Shown here piece after piece: positions 41,267 to 49,975 of a DNA stretch of 64,000 bases. Below the pieces are notes generated by a model, which was given only the letters and a program-made list of their open reading frames with translations, was not told where the DNA came from and made no database searches. Position 1 is the first letter of the stretch. Every line of letters starts with the position of its first letter. A program made the translations under genes and the position numbers. This DNA is from Streptosporangiaceae bacterium (GTDB lineage: Bacteria > Actinomycetota > Actinomycetes > Streptosporangiales > Streptosporangiaceae), in the NCBI GenBank assembly GCA_019245115.1, contig JAFARZ010000361.1, positions 37,089-101,088 on the forward strand, read 5' to 3'.

Positions 41267-42013
41267 TTAGGCGGCGTCGTGGAAGACCAGGCCCAAAGTG
41301 TGCCGCGGGCCGCGCCGGACCGTGCTGACGCCGTGCCGGACCGGCGCGGCGGACCAGCCCCGTGCCGAGCGCACCGGCCGGTCGCGGGTGGTGAAGATCA
41401 GCCCGCGCCCTTGGGGCAGCAGGCGTACCGTGCCGCGCGACTGGGCCCGGGGCCGCTGCTCGACCAGCATGAACTCCCCGCCGTCATAATCAGTGCCTGG
41501 ACGATCGAGTCCGACAACGACCTGCAGCGGGAACACCAGGTCCCCGTACAGGTCACGGTGCAGCGCGTTCCAGTCTCCGCCCTGGTATCGCAGCAGGATC
41601 GGCGTCGGCTTCTCCTGCCCCGCCGCATGACACATCTCCAGCCACTCATCCAGCGTGTCCGGCCAGGGGGCGGGCCTGCCGAGCTTGGCCGCCCAGTCCC
41701 GGGCCACGGGCAGCAGCCTCGGGTACAAGGCCTGCCTCAGCTCCTCCACCAGCGCCGGGAACGGCCGCCGGAAATAGCGGTACTGGCCCTGACCGAACCT
41801 GAACCGCTCCATGTCGATCGTCGACCGGAAGCGCTCGGACTGGTCGTAGAGCGATGCGACGTCACCGCACTCGGCCTCGGTGAGCAGCGGCCCGGTAAGC
41901 GCGCAGCCGGACGCGTTCAGCTCCTCGGCCGCCGCGCTCCAGTCGGTCAGCGCGATCCGCTCGCGAGGTTCGGCGTTCATTCGCATCATCGTGTTCGTTC
42001 CGTTGGTACCCAT
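41267..42013 (-). CDS. 2-oxoglutarate/Fe(II)-dependent oxygenase
   Basis: In this 248-residue protein the metal ligands appear as HRD in DWNALHRDLYGDLVFPLQ and the distal His in APVRHGVSTVRRG. The 2-oxoglutarate Arg is expected in RRGPRHTLGLVFH. The N-terminal WSAAAEELNASGCALTGPLL and GQGQYRYFRRPFP are typical of a small actinobacterial family often annotated as 2OG-Fe(II) oxygenase. Several in-frame ATGs exist (42013, 41989, 41986, 41980); none has a strong ribosome binding site, and 41989 has GGAACG about nine bases upstream. It is divergent from a TetR gene. Confidence 0.82.
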   Translation of the reverse strand: MGTNGTNTMMRMNAEPRERIALTDWSAAAEELNASGCALTGPLLTEAECGDVASLYDQSERFRSTIDMERFRFGQGQYRYFRRPFPALVEELRQALYPRLLPVARDWAAKLGRPAPWPDTLDEWLEMCHAAGQEKPTPILLRYQGGDWNALHRDLYGDLVFPLQVVVGLDRPGTDYDGGEFMLVEQRPRAQSRGTVRLLPQGRGLIFTTRDRPVRSARGWSAAPVRHGVSTVRRGPRHTLGLVFHDAA

Positions 42014-42040
42014 GTCTTGTTACAACGCATGGCGCTTGGC

Positions 42041-42055
42041 AAACCTTGGCGGTTT
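42041..42055. promoter_or_regulatory. Candidate TetR operator between the oxygenase and TetR genes
   Basis: AAACC-ttggc-GGTTT is an inverted repeat in the 72-bp divergent spacer. A second small palindrome, TTGTTACAA, lies at 42017-42025. Either could be bound by the TetR protein encoded at 42086. Confidence 0.4.
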
Positions 42056-42085
42056 TCGGACATCACGCTGCGATAGGTTTGCTGG

Positions 42086-42736
42086 GTGACGGAATCGGGC
42101 GACACGCGGTCACGCCGGGGGCGGCAGGCCGAGGCCGCGCGCAATGATCTGGTCGTACTGGCCGCCGCCCGCGAGGTGTTCGCCGCTCTGGGCGCGGAGG
42201 CTCCGGTGTCGGCGGTGGCCGAGCGGGCCGGAGTCGGCATCGGCAGCCTGTACCGCCGCTATGGAAGCAAGGATGAGCTGCTCCGGCACCTGTGCCTGCT
42301 GGCCATGCGGCAAGCGGCCGCGGCCGCGGAGGACGCGCTGACCGTGGCCGATGCCTGGGAGGGCCTGACCGGCTACATCCGGACCGCGGTCGCTCAAGGG
42401 ACCGGGTCACTCGCCCCGCTGGCCGGGGCCATCGACACCACGCCGGAGATGTGGGAGGCGAGCCGCCGCGGCAGGGAGCTGGTTGCCATGCTGGTGGAGC
42501 GGGCCAAGGCCGCCGGCGCGCTGCGGGCCGATGTCACGCCCTTGGACATCGCCCACCTGGTGGAGATGTTCGGCCGCATCGGGCCGGTGCGGCCGGAGTC
42601 CGAGGAGTACGTCGTCCGGCAGCGACTGCTGGCGATCGCGCTCGACGGCCTGCGCTCGGGGATGGTGACCGCACCGTTGCCGGCCCCTGCGCCGACCGCG
42701 GAATACTACGAGCACCGCTGGGCCCGCCGCAGTTAA
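42086..42736 (+). CDS. TetR-family transcriptional regulator
   Basis: This 216-residue protein has the N-terminal helix-turn-helix at about 20-65 (LAAAREVFAALGAEAPVSAV, AERAGVGIGSLYRRYGSKDE). An all-helical ligand-binding domain follows, of the group seen in actinobacterial TetRs with a WEGLTGYIRTAVAQGTG segment. It is divergent from the 2OG oxygenase gene with 72 bp between the starts, so that gene is its most likely target. GTG 42086 has only a weak ribosome binding site. Confidence 0.9.
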   Translation: MTESGDTRSRRGRQAEAARNDLVVLAAAREVFAALGAEAPVSAVAERAGVGIGSLYRRYGSKDELLRHLCLLAMRQAAAAAEDALTVADAWEGLTGYIRTAVAQGTGSLAPLAGAIDTTPEMWEASRRGRELVAMLVERAKAAGALRADVTPLDIAHLVEMFGRIGPVRPESEEYVVRQRLLAIALDGLRSGMVTAPLPAPAPTAEYYEHRWARRS

Positions 42737-42887
42737 GGAGTACCAGGTCCAAGCCAGGTCCAAGCCCCGGACCGGCAATGTCCTTGCATAACGCGTACTA
42801 ACTAAAACTCGACGTGAAATTGAACTACGCCGTCCCCTGGTACGTGAACAAGGTGGGAGGAAGCAGCAGCTCAAGGGAGAAAATTAC

Positions 42888-43430
42888 ATGCATATGAGAC
42901 ACATAGGACTGGCTGGTATAGCCGCCGCCGGACTCTTTGTCGCGGCGTGCAGTTCATCTTCCAGCACAACGCCAACGGCCGGAAGCGGGAGCACATCCGG
43001 CACCAGTTCATCCTCCGCGCCGGCCGGGTCGTCTTCGGCGTCCGGGGCCTCAACGGTGGCGATGACCACGATCAGCGGCGCACAGGTGCTCACCAACGCC
43101 AAAGGCATGACGCTGTACTGGTTCGTGCCGGACACATCGACCAAGTCGAACTGCAACGGAACCTGCGCCACGTACTGGCCGCCGGTGAAGGGACCCGTGA
43201 AGGCGGGCTCCGGCGTGACCGGCACGCTGGGAACGATCACCCGCGACGACGGTTCCATCCAGGCCACCTATGACGGTCATCCGCTGTACACCTACGTCGC
43301 GGATACCGCCCCTGGTATGGCCAAGGGCAACAACATCAACGCCTCCGGCGGAGTGTGGCACGAGGTCACCGTGTCCGGGTCCTCGTCCGCCCCCGCGTCC
43401 AGTCCGTCCAGCAAGGCTGGCGGCTACTAA
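42888..43430 (+). CDS. Exported lipoprotein with Lipoprotein_15 repeats
   Basis: This 180-residue protein has a signal peptide and lipobox FVAAC (17-21), a Ser/Gly/Thr-rich spacer to about 55, and two Lipoprotein_15 motifs. The first is TNAKGMTLYWFVPDTSTKS followed by CNGTCATYWPPV. The second is GTITRDDGSIQATYDGHPLY, continuing to GGVWHEVTV. The function of this extracellular fold is unknown. AAGGGAG lies nine bases before ATG 42888. The next gene carries the same domain outside the membrane behind an anti-sigma zinc finger, so the two probably belong to one sensing system. Confidence 0.9.
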   Translation: MHMRHIGLAGIAAAGLFVAACSSSSSTTPTAGSGSTSGTSSSSAPAGSSSASGASTVAMTTISGAQVLTNAKGMTLYWFVPDTSTKSNCNGTCATYWPPVKGPVKAGSGVTGTLGTITRDDGSIQATYDGHPLYTYVADTAPGMAKGNNINASGGVWHEVTVSGSSSAPASSPSSKAGGY

Positions 43431-43467
43431 CCGTAGCCACCAGCCCGTTCAGGGATTAACCCAGTCA

Positions 43468-44268
43468 GTGAGTACCCCCCGCCAGGATAGGTGCGCGGAG
43501 ATCCGCATCGAGTTGGGCGTGTACGTGCTCGGCACCATCACCCCGGCCGACCGGACCCGCGTTGTCGGACACCTGGCCTCGTGCGAGGGATGCCGGGACG
43601 AGGTCGCCGGGCTAGCCGCCGTGCCGGCCCTGCTCCGCAAACTGCCAGCCGACGCGGCGCGGCTGACCGGTGAGAACGCACCGTCCCGGGATCCCGATCG
43701 GGTCAGTGCCCTGAGGGACACGACGATCAGCCGGATGGTCCGGCATCGCCGTCGCCACCAATGGCTGACCGCCGCGGCCGTCGCGTTGCTCGCGGCAGCG
43801 GCCGGAGCCGGCTGGGCAGCCTGGATGAGCCAACCCCGGTCACGCCCTGTCATGGCGGGCACGGTTCTTCAGATCAGGAAGATCGGCCCGGCTACGGTAC
43901 TCACGGATTCCCGGGGCTTCACCCTGTACTGGTACACATCAGACACCTCGACCGTGTCAAAGTGCACTGGACGCTGCGCCTGGCTATGGCCACCAGTCAT
44001 CGGACCGGCGGCCGCCGGGGCGGGGGTGACCGGACAACTGGGCACGATCACGCGTCCCGACGGATCGGTCCAAGCCACCTACAACGGGCATCCGCTGTAC
44101 ACCGCCAGCACCGACTCCGCGCCCGGACAGGCCAAGGGCGACAACCTGGCCGACTCCGGCGGCAGATGGCATGAGGTCGTCGTGACCGGTACGGCACCGG
44201 CCCCATCGCGCCAGAGCTCCGGTCCGGGATCCAGTCACTGGTCCGGCGGGCATCCTTACGGGTACTGA
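43468..44268 (+). CDS. Zinc-finger anti-sigma factor with extracellular Lipoprotein_15 domain
   Basis: In this 266-residue protein, residues 1-70 form a cytoplasmic ZAS domain (DRCAEIRIELGVYVLG, zinc ligands in GHLASCEGCRDEVAG) typical of anti-sigma factors. One membrane helix lies at about 98-118 (WLTAAAVALLAAAAGAGWAAW). The outer part holds both Lipoprotein_15 motifs (TDSRGFTLYWYTSDTSTVSK, GTITRPDGSVQATYNGHPLY, GGRWHEVVV) and a Ser/Gly tail. No sigma gene is adjacent. The ECF factor at 6112 is far away and of a tailed class. GTG 43468 opens 37 bases after the paralogous lipoprotein gene, probably in one operon. Confidence 0.87.
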   Translation: MSTPRQDRCAEIRIELGVYVLGTITPADRTRVVGHLASCEGCRDEVAGLAAVPALLRKLPADAARLTGENAPSRDPDRVSALRDTTISRMVRHRRRHQWLTAAAVALLAAAAGAGWAAWMSQPRSRPVMAGTVLQIRKIGPATVLTDSRGFTLYWYTSDTSTVSKCTGRCAWLWPPVIGPAAAGAGVTGQLGTITRPDGSVQATYNGHPLYTASTDSAPGQAKGDNLADSGGRWHEVVVTGTAPAPSRQSSGPGSSHWSGGHPYGY

Positions 44269-44282
44269 AGCGCCTGACCGTG

Positions 44283-44303
44283 GTGAGGCACCACCGCCGT
44301 TCG
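44283..44303 (+). repeat. Short dispersed element (copy B), upstream of the expansin-like gene
   Basis: It reads tgaggCACCACCGCCGTTCGG and is followed by an AT-rich tctttcat. The layout matches copy A (8007) before the GH12 cellulase gene. It lies 160 bases before the start at 44463. Confidence 0.35.
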
Positions 44304-44462
44304 GAGTTCGCGAATCTTTCATATGAGGCCCACGGCCACCATGGTGATGACCTGCGGCCGGGGCGGCGTCGAGCCTGTCCGGCTGGGGCCGGGGTTTCCA
44401 GCCGCCTGTCCGCGCCTCTACGGTGACCGCAATCCGGGGCGTCGCGGTGTGGAGGCAAAATC

Positions 44463-45776
44463 GTGCGCAGACGATGGGTTTTGGGATCGGCGCTGGTGGT
44501 CATTACGGCCTGCCTGACGCTCGTCTTCGGGCAGTTCCCGGCGAGCGCGATCGACCCGGGCGGGACGCCGAGTCCGGTGACCGGCAACGCCACCTGGTTC
44601 TCCGGCCTCGGTTCGCCCTACGGCGGATGCGGGCTGCCGCAGGCCAACCTGGACAGCCAGAACTTCCTCGCCCTGAACGTGCAGAACTCACCGGGCAACT
44701 ACAGCGACGTGCCGCGACCCATCTCGGCGGCGAACGCGGCCCTGATCGGCATGTTCGACAACGGCCTGAACTGCGACCGCTGGGTAAAGGTGACGATCGG
44801 CAGCAACTGCAACGGCACCAACGACGGCGCGCCGAACGAGCCGTTCTGCCGTGGCGGCGCGGGGTTCGTCGCCGATCAGTTCAACGGGGCGACGCTCGAC
44901 ATGGTGGTCGCGGATAGTTGCGACGATGGGAACGCCTGGTGTAAGGACGATCCGTTCCACGTGGATCTCCACCAGGCCTCGCTGAACCAGTTCGTGCTGA
45001 ACGGGTCGCCGGTCGGGGACATGTACCCGAATTCGTGGAACAACCGGCAGGTGACCTGGCAGTTCGAGCCGGCGCCGAACTACACCGGGGATATCAACAT
45101 CGGCGCCATCCAGGGAGCGCAGCCGTTCTGGCCGGCCATTGCCGTCTCGCACCTGGCCAACGGCATCCACGGCGTGCAGTACTTCGCGAACGGCGCGTGG
45201 GTCAACGCCACGATGGACAGCGACCAGGGTGACGACTACATCATCGGGCCGACCACCGGCGCGGGGACCGGCGGCAGCCAGTACGAGATCCAGGTGACCG
45301 ACGCCTCGGGCAACCTGATCAATAACGGGCGGGTGTACAACTTCACATTGCCTTCGGGCTGCACGACCGGGTGCAGCGCGCCTTACACGCCGATCACCTA
45401 CACCACGTCCACCGGGCCGGTCACCTCGCCTTCGCCGACGCCTACACCGACACCTACGCCGACTGGCGGCTCCGGTAAGTGCGCGCTCACCTCGTCGGTG
45501 GTGAATTCCTGGTCAGGCGGTTACCAGCTCCAGCTCACCGTGACCAACACCGGCACCGCGCCCACGAACGGCTGGACGGCCGCCTTCATGTTCGGGGACT
45601 CCGCGGAGACGATCGCGAGCTCGTGGAACGCCACGCTCAAGCAGACCGGATCCCAGGTGAGCGCGACCAACGCCGGATACAACGGCGCGGTGGCCGCCGG
45701 GTCCTCCACGACCTTCGGGGTCGTGGTGAACGGCTCCAACTCCGCGTTGTCCGCGCTGAGCTGTACCGCGACCTAG
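44463..45776 (+). CDS. Secreted expansin-like protein with CBM2 cellulose-binding module
   Basis: This 437-residue exported protein has a signal peptide ending near ASA-ID (29-30). The catalytic-like region at 30-325 (GNATWFSGLGSPYGGCGLPQ, FNGATLDMVVADSCDDGNAW, DDPFHVDLHQASLNQF, GAQPFWPAIAVSHLANGIHG) has the double-psi barrel pattern of bacterial expansins and GH45-like proteins. A Pro-Thr linker (SPTPTPTPTPTGG) follows, and a family 2 CBM from about 345 (CALTSSVVNSWSGGYQ). It should bind and loosen cellulose rather than cleave it. GGAGG lies seven bases before GTG 44463. It complements the GH12 cellulase at 8163. Confidence 0.86.
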   Translation: MRRRWVLGSALVVITACLTLVFGQFPASAIDPGGTPSPVTGNATWFSGLGSPYGGCGLPQANLDSQNFLALNVQNSPGNYSDVPRPISAANAALIGMFDNGLNCDRWVKVTIGSNCNGTNDGAPNEPFCRGGAGFVADQFNGATLDMVVADSCDDGNAWCKDDPFHVDLHQASLNQFVLNGSPVGDMYPNSWNNRQVTWQFEPAPNYTGDINIGAIQGAQPFWPAIAVSHLANGIHGVQYFANGAWVNATMDSDQGDDYIIGPTTGAGTGGSQYEIQVTDASGNLINNGRVYNFTLPSGCTTGCSAPYTPITYTTSTGPVTSPSPTPTPTPTPTGGSGKCALTSSVVNSWSGGYQLQLTVTNTGTAPTNGWTAAFMFGDSAETIASSWNATLKQTGSQVSATNAGYNGAVAAGSSTTFGVVVNGSNSALSALSCTAT

Positions 45777-45793
45777 GCCCTGTTAGCGCGGCA

Positions 45794-46600
45794 TCATCGG
45801 TAACCCGTCTCCCGGAGGCGGGGATGTACCGGGTACCGGGGCGGCGGCGACGCGGCGCGCACGAACAACCCGACCACGACGCCGAAACCGAAGCCGAAGA
45901 TGTGCGCGAGGTAGGCGACCGAACCGGTCCCCGACGCGCCATAGCCGGCCGAGTACACCCACTGAAGGACGAACCACATGCCGAGCACCAGCCAGGCCGG
46001 TATGCGCACCGGTATGAAGAACAGGAACGGTACCAGCGACCAGACCCTGGCCCGGGGATACAGCACGAGGTACGCGCCGAGCACGCCGGCGATCGCGCCG
46101 GATGCTCCGATCAGCGGCTGCACCGACGACTGGTTGGCCAGCGCGAACCCATAGGCCGCGATATAGCCCGCCGCCAGGTAGAACAGCAGATACGGGATCT
46201 TGCGGAACCGGTCCTCGATGTTGTTGCCGAAGATCACCAGGAACAGCATGTTGCCGAGCAGGTGCAGCCAGCCCGCGTGCAGGAACATGGAGAACAGCAC
46301 GGATAGCGCCGGCACTTTGTGATAAGGAGGCCTGCTCACCAGGCAGGTGTCCGGGTTCGGTCCAGGCTGGCCGGTCACGACCAGGGGAAGCTGCTGGTCG
46401 CTGATCAGCTCGTGCGGTATCGCCGCGTAGCGATCATAGAAGGCCTGCTGACTGCACAGCTGAGCCTGGGTGGACGAGCCGGTGACCGAGGTGTGCGAAG
46501 CGGGGATGAACAGCAGCACGATGACGTTCGCCGCGACCAGACCGTAGGTGACCCAGGGGGTGCGGCGGACCGGATTGACATCGTGAACCGGAAGTACCAC
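45794..46600 (-). CDS. Rhomboid-family intramembrane serine protease
   Basis: This 268-residue protein has about six membrane helices. The catalytic serine lies in LIGASGAIAGVLGAYLVLYP and the histidine in LAHIFGFGFGVVVG. The stabilising FLHAGWLHLLGNMLFLVIFG motif and the Arg/Phe-rich loop are present. It cleaves single-pass membrane proteins within the bilayer; substrates are unknown. GTG 46600 gives the family start, with only a weak ribosome binding site. It is convergent with the expansin gene (17 bp between the stops). Confidence 0.93.
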   Translation of the reverse strand: MVLPVHDVNPVRRTPWVTYGLVAANVIVLLFIPASHTSVTGSSTQAQLCSQQAFYDRYAAIPHELISDQQLPLVVTGQPGPNPDTCLVSRPPYHKVPALSVLFSMFLHAGWLHLLGNMLFLVIFGNNIEDRFRKIPYLLFYLAAGYIAAYGFALANQSSVQPLIGASGAIAGVLGAYLVLYPRARVWSLVPFLFFIPVRIPAWLVLGMWFVLQWVYSAGYGASGTGSVAYLAHIFGFGFGVVVGLFVRAASPPPRYPVHPRLRETGYR

Positions 46601-46695
46601 GTTCCAAGCTTGCCCACGGCAGCACCGCGTACACCAGGCGCTTTGGCCTGTAAGTGGTCTTTGTCGTCTTTATGGTCTTAGCCGTCTTAGCCGTC

Positions 46696-47163
46696 TTAGT
46701 CGTCGAGGGCCGCGGCGTCGGCCGGGACGTCGACGGAGTACTGCTTCAGCACCGACAGCGGAACGATCTCCAGCGTGCGCTCATGCGTCGACGCGAGGAC
46801 GACGGGCGCCGCGGCGCCATCATGGTGCGCGCGTAGCCAGTTCACCGCCGTTACGCACCACCTGTCCCCCGGCACCAGTCCAGGGAAGCGGAACTGCGGC
46901 ATCGGAGTGGACAAATCATTCCCGATGCCGCGCTGATGCTCGAGGAACTCGGCGGTGACCACCGCGCATATCGTGTGGCTGCCCAGGTCTTCGGGTCCTG
47001 TGGTGCAGCACCCATCCCGGTAGAACCCGGTGAGCGGATCGCTGCCACACGGTTCCAGTTCTCCGCCCAGCACGTTTCTTTCGGAGGGAGTTCCCCCCGG
47101 GTCAGCGGGGGGTCCCCCGGGGTTAGCGGGGGGTCCCCCCGCGTTAGCAGAGCCGTCGCCCAT
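46696..47163 (-). CDS. DUF2237 protein
   Basis: This 155-residue protein has an N-terminal low-complexity stretch (GGPPANPGGPPADPGG) and then the DUF2237 core: RNVLGGELEPCGSDPLTGFY, RDGCCTTGPEDLGSHTICAV, GDRWCVTAVNWLRAHHDGAA, PVVLASTHERTLEIVPL. The conserved cysteines suggest metal or redox chemistry; the function is unknown. ATG 47163 includes the Pro/Gly repeats, which come from a gggggtcccccg DNA repeat. GTG inside RNVLGG is another possible start. The 3' end sits on a gtcttagcc minisatellite (about 46660-46700). Confidence 0.82.
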   Translation of the reverse strand: MGDGSANAGGPPANPGGPPADPGGTPSERNVLGGELEPCGSDPLTGFYRDGCCTTGPEDLGSHTICAVVTAEFLEHQRGIGNDLSTPMPQFRFPGLVPGDRWCVTAVNWLRAHHDGAAAPVVLASTHERTLEIVPLSVLKQYSVDVPADAAALDD

Positions 47164-47882
47164 GCCAGAAAGTATCTGTTTGGCCGGGCCGGGTCCGCAA
47201 GCCATCCGGCGTAGGCGGGTTGCCTCGGCGGCCCATCTCCACCTGTCCTTCCGCACTCTCGCCTAGCAACCGCTCACCCCATCCGCCCCCCCGAACCCCG
47301 CCGCCCGAGGAGGTGTTACATCATCTATGAGGGCTTGAACGGGCCAGGGTCTATCACCGCGCAGGAGCGCGTGGCCAGCCTGCGGATCGAAGTCGCCGCT
47401 TCCCGCCCCTGCCAGATTGCCCTGAATGTCCCATAAATATCGAACGAGATGTGGATTAAGACGGAACATCCGTGCTGCATGGAAATTAAATGTACGAATA
47501 CGGTCGTTAAATTTCCGTGTAGCGAGAAATTTCCGCACTGTTGGAGGCGAAGGGCGCGCGCCGCTTCGTGGCTAATTCCGGGACTTAACGCAGACTTCAC
47601 GGGTGCTCAAGACGGGGGCCCTAACGTCAGATCCCGTGGGGCGGGGCGTCGGGAACGGCGGGCAGCTTGCCGCAGCTGCCCTCCGGTCCCGGCGAGAGGC
47701 GCGAGGCACGAGGCGAGAGGCACGAGGCACGAGGTCCAAGCCGCGACCCCAAGCCGAGATCCAAGCCCGCAGCCCGCGTGGCGTCCGACAATTCGGCATA
47801 CACTAACTAGAATGTCGCATATTTAGTTAGCAATTTACCTAAATGTTGGACGCGCGGCACCTGGCCCGGCCAACATGACCGC
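47164..47882. other. 719-bp region without a clear gene
   Basis: The frames here look non-coding. Bases 47425-47560 are unusually A/T-rich for this chromosome, with an imperfect inverted repeat ggaaattaaa / ttaaatttcc around 47479-47514. Bases 47697-47770 hold a gaggcacgaggcgaga-type minisatellite. The last 80 bases are the promoter region of the phosphoesterase gene. Confidence 0.55.
47803..47844 (+). promoter_or_regulatory. AT-rich promoter/operator of the phosphoesterase gene
   Basis: CTAACTA (47803-47809) and TAGTTAG (47824-47830) form an inverted repeat. ATTTAG (47821-47826) and CTAAAT (47839-47844) form a second one that overlaps it. The block lies 40-80 bases before the start at 47883. 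An actaacta string also occurs at 42798, before the lipoprotein gene. Confidence 0.45.
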
Positions 47883-49439
47883 ATGCGGCATACGAAAACC
47901 CTGGCCATCGCGCTGGCTGCGTCCGCTCTCGTCACCGGGGGCACCGTAGCGGCCACCGGAACGACAGCGACGGCCCAGACGACAGCAGCGGCCCAGACGA
48001 CAGCGGCGGCTCACGCCACGTCAGCGGCGCCCGCCCGCTCCGGCGCGCCGATCAAGCATGTCATCGAGGTCATGATCGAGAACCACACGTTCGATAACCT
48101 CTTCGGCGGCTTCTCTGGCGCTGACGGCATCCCGCCGGGCACCTCACTGCTCAACCCGAATGCCTACTACGACTCCGCGCCGGACGTGTCCCCGGTCTAC
48201 GCGACGCCGAACGAGGGTGACGTGCTCGGCGCGCTCAACAACAGCCGGGCTGTCGAGCAGATGGCGATGGACTACCAGCCGGGCCGGGGTTATCTGATGG
48301 ACCATTACACGGTGTTCCCGCAGGACGGCATGGCAGCCATCACCGAGTTCGGCCCGGGATTCGACCCGGACGAGCAGTACCTGGCCAGCACGTATGAGCT
48401 CGCCGACCATAACTTCCAGCCGGTCGTCGCGCCCACCCAGCCCAACGTGATGACCGCGCTCAACGGGACCGCCCACGGCTGGTACTACAACAACCTCCAG
48501 CCGGGATCCACCCAGCCGTGGAACTCGATCTTCGACGAGCTCACCGCGCACGGCCGGAGCTGGAAGATCTACTACGCGCTGCCGCCGTCCGTCCTGGACG
48601 GCACGATCTGGGACCAGATCATCCCCAGCGGCCACGCACAGGATCTGACCACCGGCGACCAGTTCTTCACCGATCTGAGCGACGGCAGCCTGCCGGACTT
48701 CTCGTTTGTCCGGCCCGGCGTCGGCTACAGCACCGAGCCGGAGGAAGACATCGGCGAAGGCGACGCCTGGGTCGGCCAGCTGGTCAACGCCGTGGCCCGC
48801 AGTAAGTACTGGGACTCGACCGCGATCTTCCTCACCTATGACGAAGGCGGCGGTTTCTGGGACCACGTGGCACCACCGGCCGCGACCGGCTACGGCACGA
48901 GGACCCCGATGGTGATCATCAGCCCGTACTCCCGGCACGGCGTGTTCCGCCGGCAGACCACCAACGTCGGCATCCTGTCGCTCATGCAGGCCCTGTGGGG
49001 CATGCCCCCGCTGACCCCGCTCAACGCCCGCCAGGACAACCTGCTGGACGCGTTCGACTTCGCCCAGCGCCCGCTGCCGGCGCCCGCGGTGCCGGTCGCG
49101 CCCGCGGACACGATCGGTTTCCACGGCTCGGGCGGCATCCTTACCGACATCGGCGAGCCCAGCCCGGGCCGGTCGCTGACCATCAACCTGGAGGCGGAAA
49201 CCGGCGGTCTCACCCTCGACTCCAGCGTGAACGGCCCGGTTACCCTGACGCTGACCCCGCCGCCTGGCGTCCCGGTGCCGCCGAAGTTCCCGGCCTCGGA
49301 AACCCTGGCCAACGGCCAGGCGACGTTCAGCGTGAGCTTTTCAGCGGCCGGCTACTACCGGATCGAGGCCACCGGCCCCGGCGGCAGCAAGGGCTGGGTC
49401 ACCGTAGACGTCGGCGTAACACCGGACACCGCACCCTGA
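47883..49439 (+). CDS. Secreted phosphoesterase (phospholipase C / acid phosphatase family)
   Basis: This 518-residue exported enzyme has a signal peptide, then an Ala/Thr/Gln repeat (AQTTAAAQTTAAAH). The phosphoesterase domain (PF04185-type) follows: VIEVMIENHTFDNLFGGFSG (metal and Thr nucleophile region), DQYFTDLS-like loops, FLTYDEGGGFWDHVAPP (metal ligands) and TPMVIISPYSRHGVF. A C-terminal beta-domain from about 400 is typical of bacterial phospholipases C. It could release phosphate from lipids or other esters outside the cell. ATG 47883 begins the signal peptide; its ribosome binding site is weak. AT-rich inverted repeats upstream may be a PhoP-like or other operator, which cannot be decided. 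Confidence 0.9.
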   Translation: MRHTKTLAIALAASALVTGGTVAATGTTATAQTTAAAQTTAAAHATSAAPARSGAPIKHVIEVMIENHTFDNLFGGFSGADGIPPGTSLLNPNAYYDSAPDVSPVYATPNEGDVLGALNNSRAVEQMAMDYQPGRGYLMDHYTVFPQDGMAAITEFGPGFDPDEQYLASTYELADHNFQPVVAPTQPNVMTALNGTAHGWYYNNLQPGSTQPWNSIFDELTAHGRSWKIYYALPPSVLDGTIWDQIIPSGHAQDLTTGDQFFTDLSDGSLPDFSFVRPGVGYSTEPEEDIGEGDAWVGQLVNAVARSKYWDSTAIFLTYDEGGGFWDHVAPPAATGYGTRTPMVIISPYSRHGVFRRQTTNVGILSLMQALWGMPPLTPLNARQDNLLDAFDFAQRPLPAPAVPVAPADTIGFHGSGGILTDIGEPSPGRSLTINLEAETGGLTLDSSVNGPVTLTLTPPPGVPVPPKFPASETLANGQATFSVSFSAAGYYRIEATGPGGSKGWVTVDVGVTPDTAP

Positions 49440-49470
49440 GGTCGCAGGACCAGCCAAGTACTGTAGTCCC

Positions 49471-49959
49471 GTGAGCCTCTATGACATCCCGGTTAAGACC
49501 CTGTCCGGGCAGGACTCGTCGCTCGGTTCGCAGGCCGGCAAGGCCCTGCTCGTGGTCAACGTGGCCTCCAAGTGCGGGCTGACCCCGCAGTACACGGCGC
49601 TTGAGGCGCTGCACGAACGGCTGGCGCCGCGTGGCTTCTCGGTCCTCGGTTTCCCCTGCAACCAGTTCGGGGGCCAGGAGCCGGGAACCGCCGACGATAT
49701 CGCCGAGTTCTGCTCGGCCACGTACGGAGTCACGTTCCCCATGTTCGAGAAGATCGAGGTGAACGGGCCGGGACGGCACCCGATCTATTCGATCCTGACT
49801 GAGTTCCCGGACGCGGACGGCGAATCCGGTGACATCCAGTGGAACTTCGAGAAGTTCGTGCTGTCTCCGGCCGGCGAGGTCGTGGCCCGGTTCCGTCCGC
49901 GTACCGAGCCGGACTCCCCCGAGGTCCTCGCCACCATCGAGGCGCAGCTACCGGAGTAG
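49471..49959 (+). CDS. Glutathione peroxidase-family thiol peroxidase
   Basis: This 162-residue protein has peroxidatic Cys35 in NVASKCGLTPQY, conserved LGFPCNQFGGQEPG (Cys63, Gln70), and the Trp of IQWNFEKFVL. It is the Cys, not Sec, form. Actinomycetes lack glutathione, so it most likely uses thioredoxin or mycothiol-linked electrons to reduce peroxides (inference). GTG 49471 lies 31 bases after the phosphoesterase stop, without a clear ribosome binding site, and could be read through from it. Confidence 0.94.
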   Translation: MSLYDIPVKTLSGQDSSLGSQAGKALLVVNVASKCGLTPQYTALEALHERLAPRGFSVLGFPCNQFGGQEPGTADDIAEFCSATYGVTFPMFEKIEVNGPGRHPIYSILTEFPDADGESGDIQWNFEKFVLSPAGEVVARFRPRTEPDSPEVLATIEAQLPE

Positions 49960-49975
49960 GCACGCCCCAAGACGA

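Noticed and set aside
47325..47600. 91-codon minus-strand frame in the AT-rich island
   Set aside because: It has mixed composition, no ribosome binding site and no similarity that I recognise. A competing frame of the same length overlaps it.
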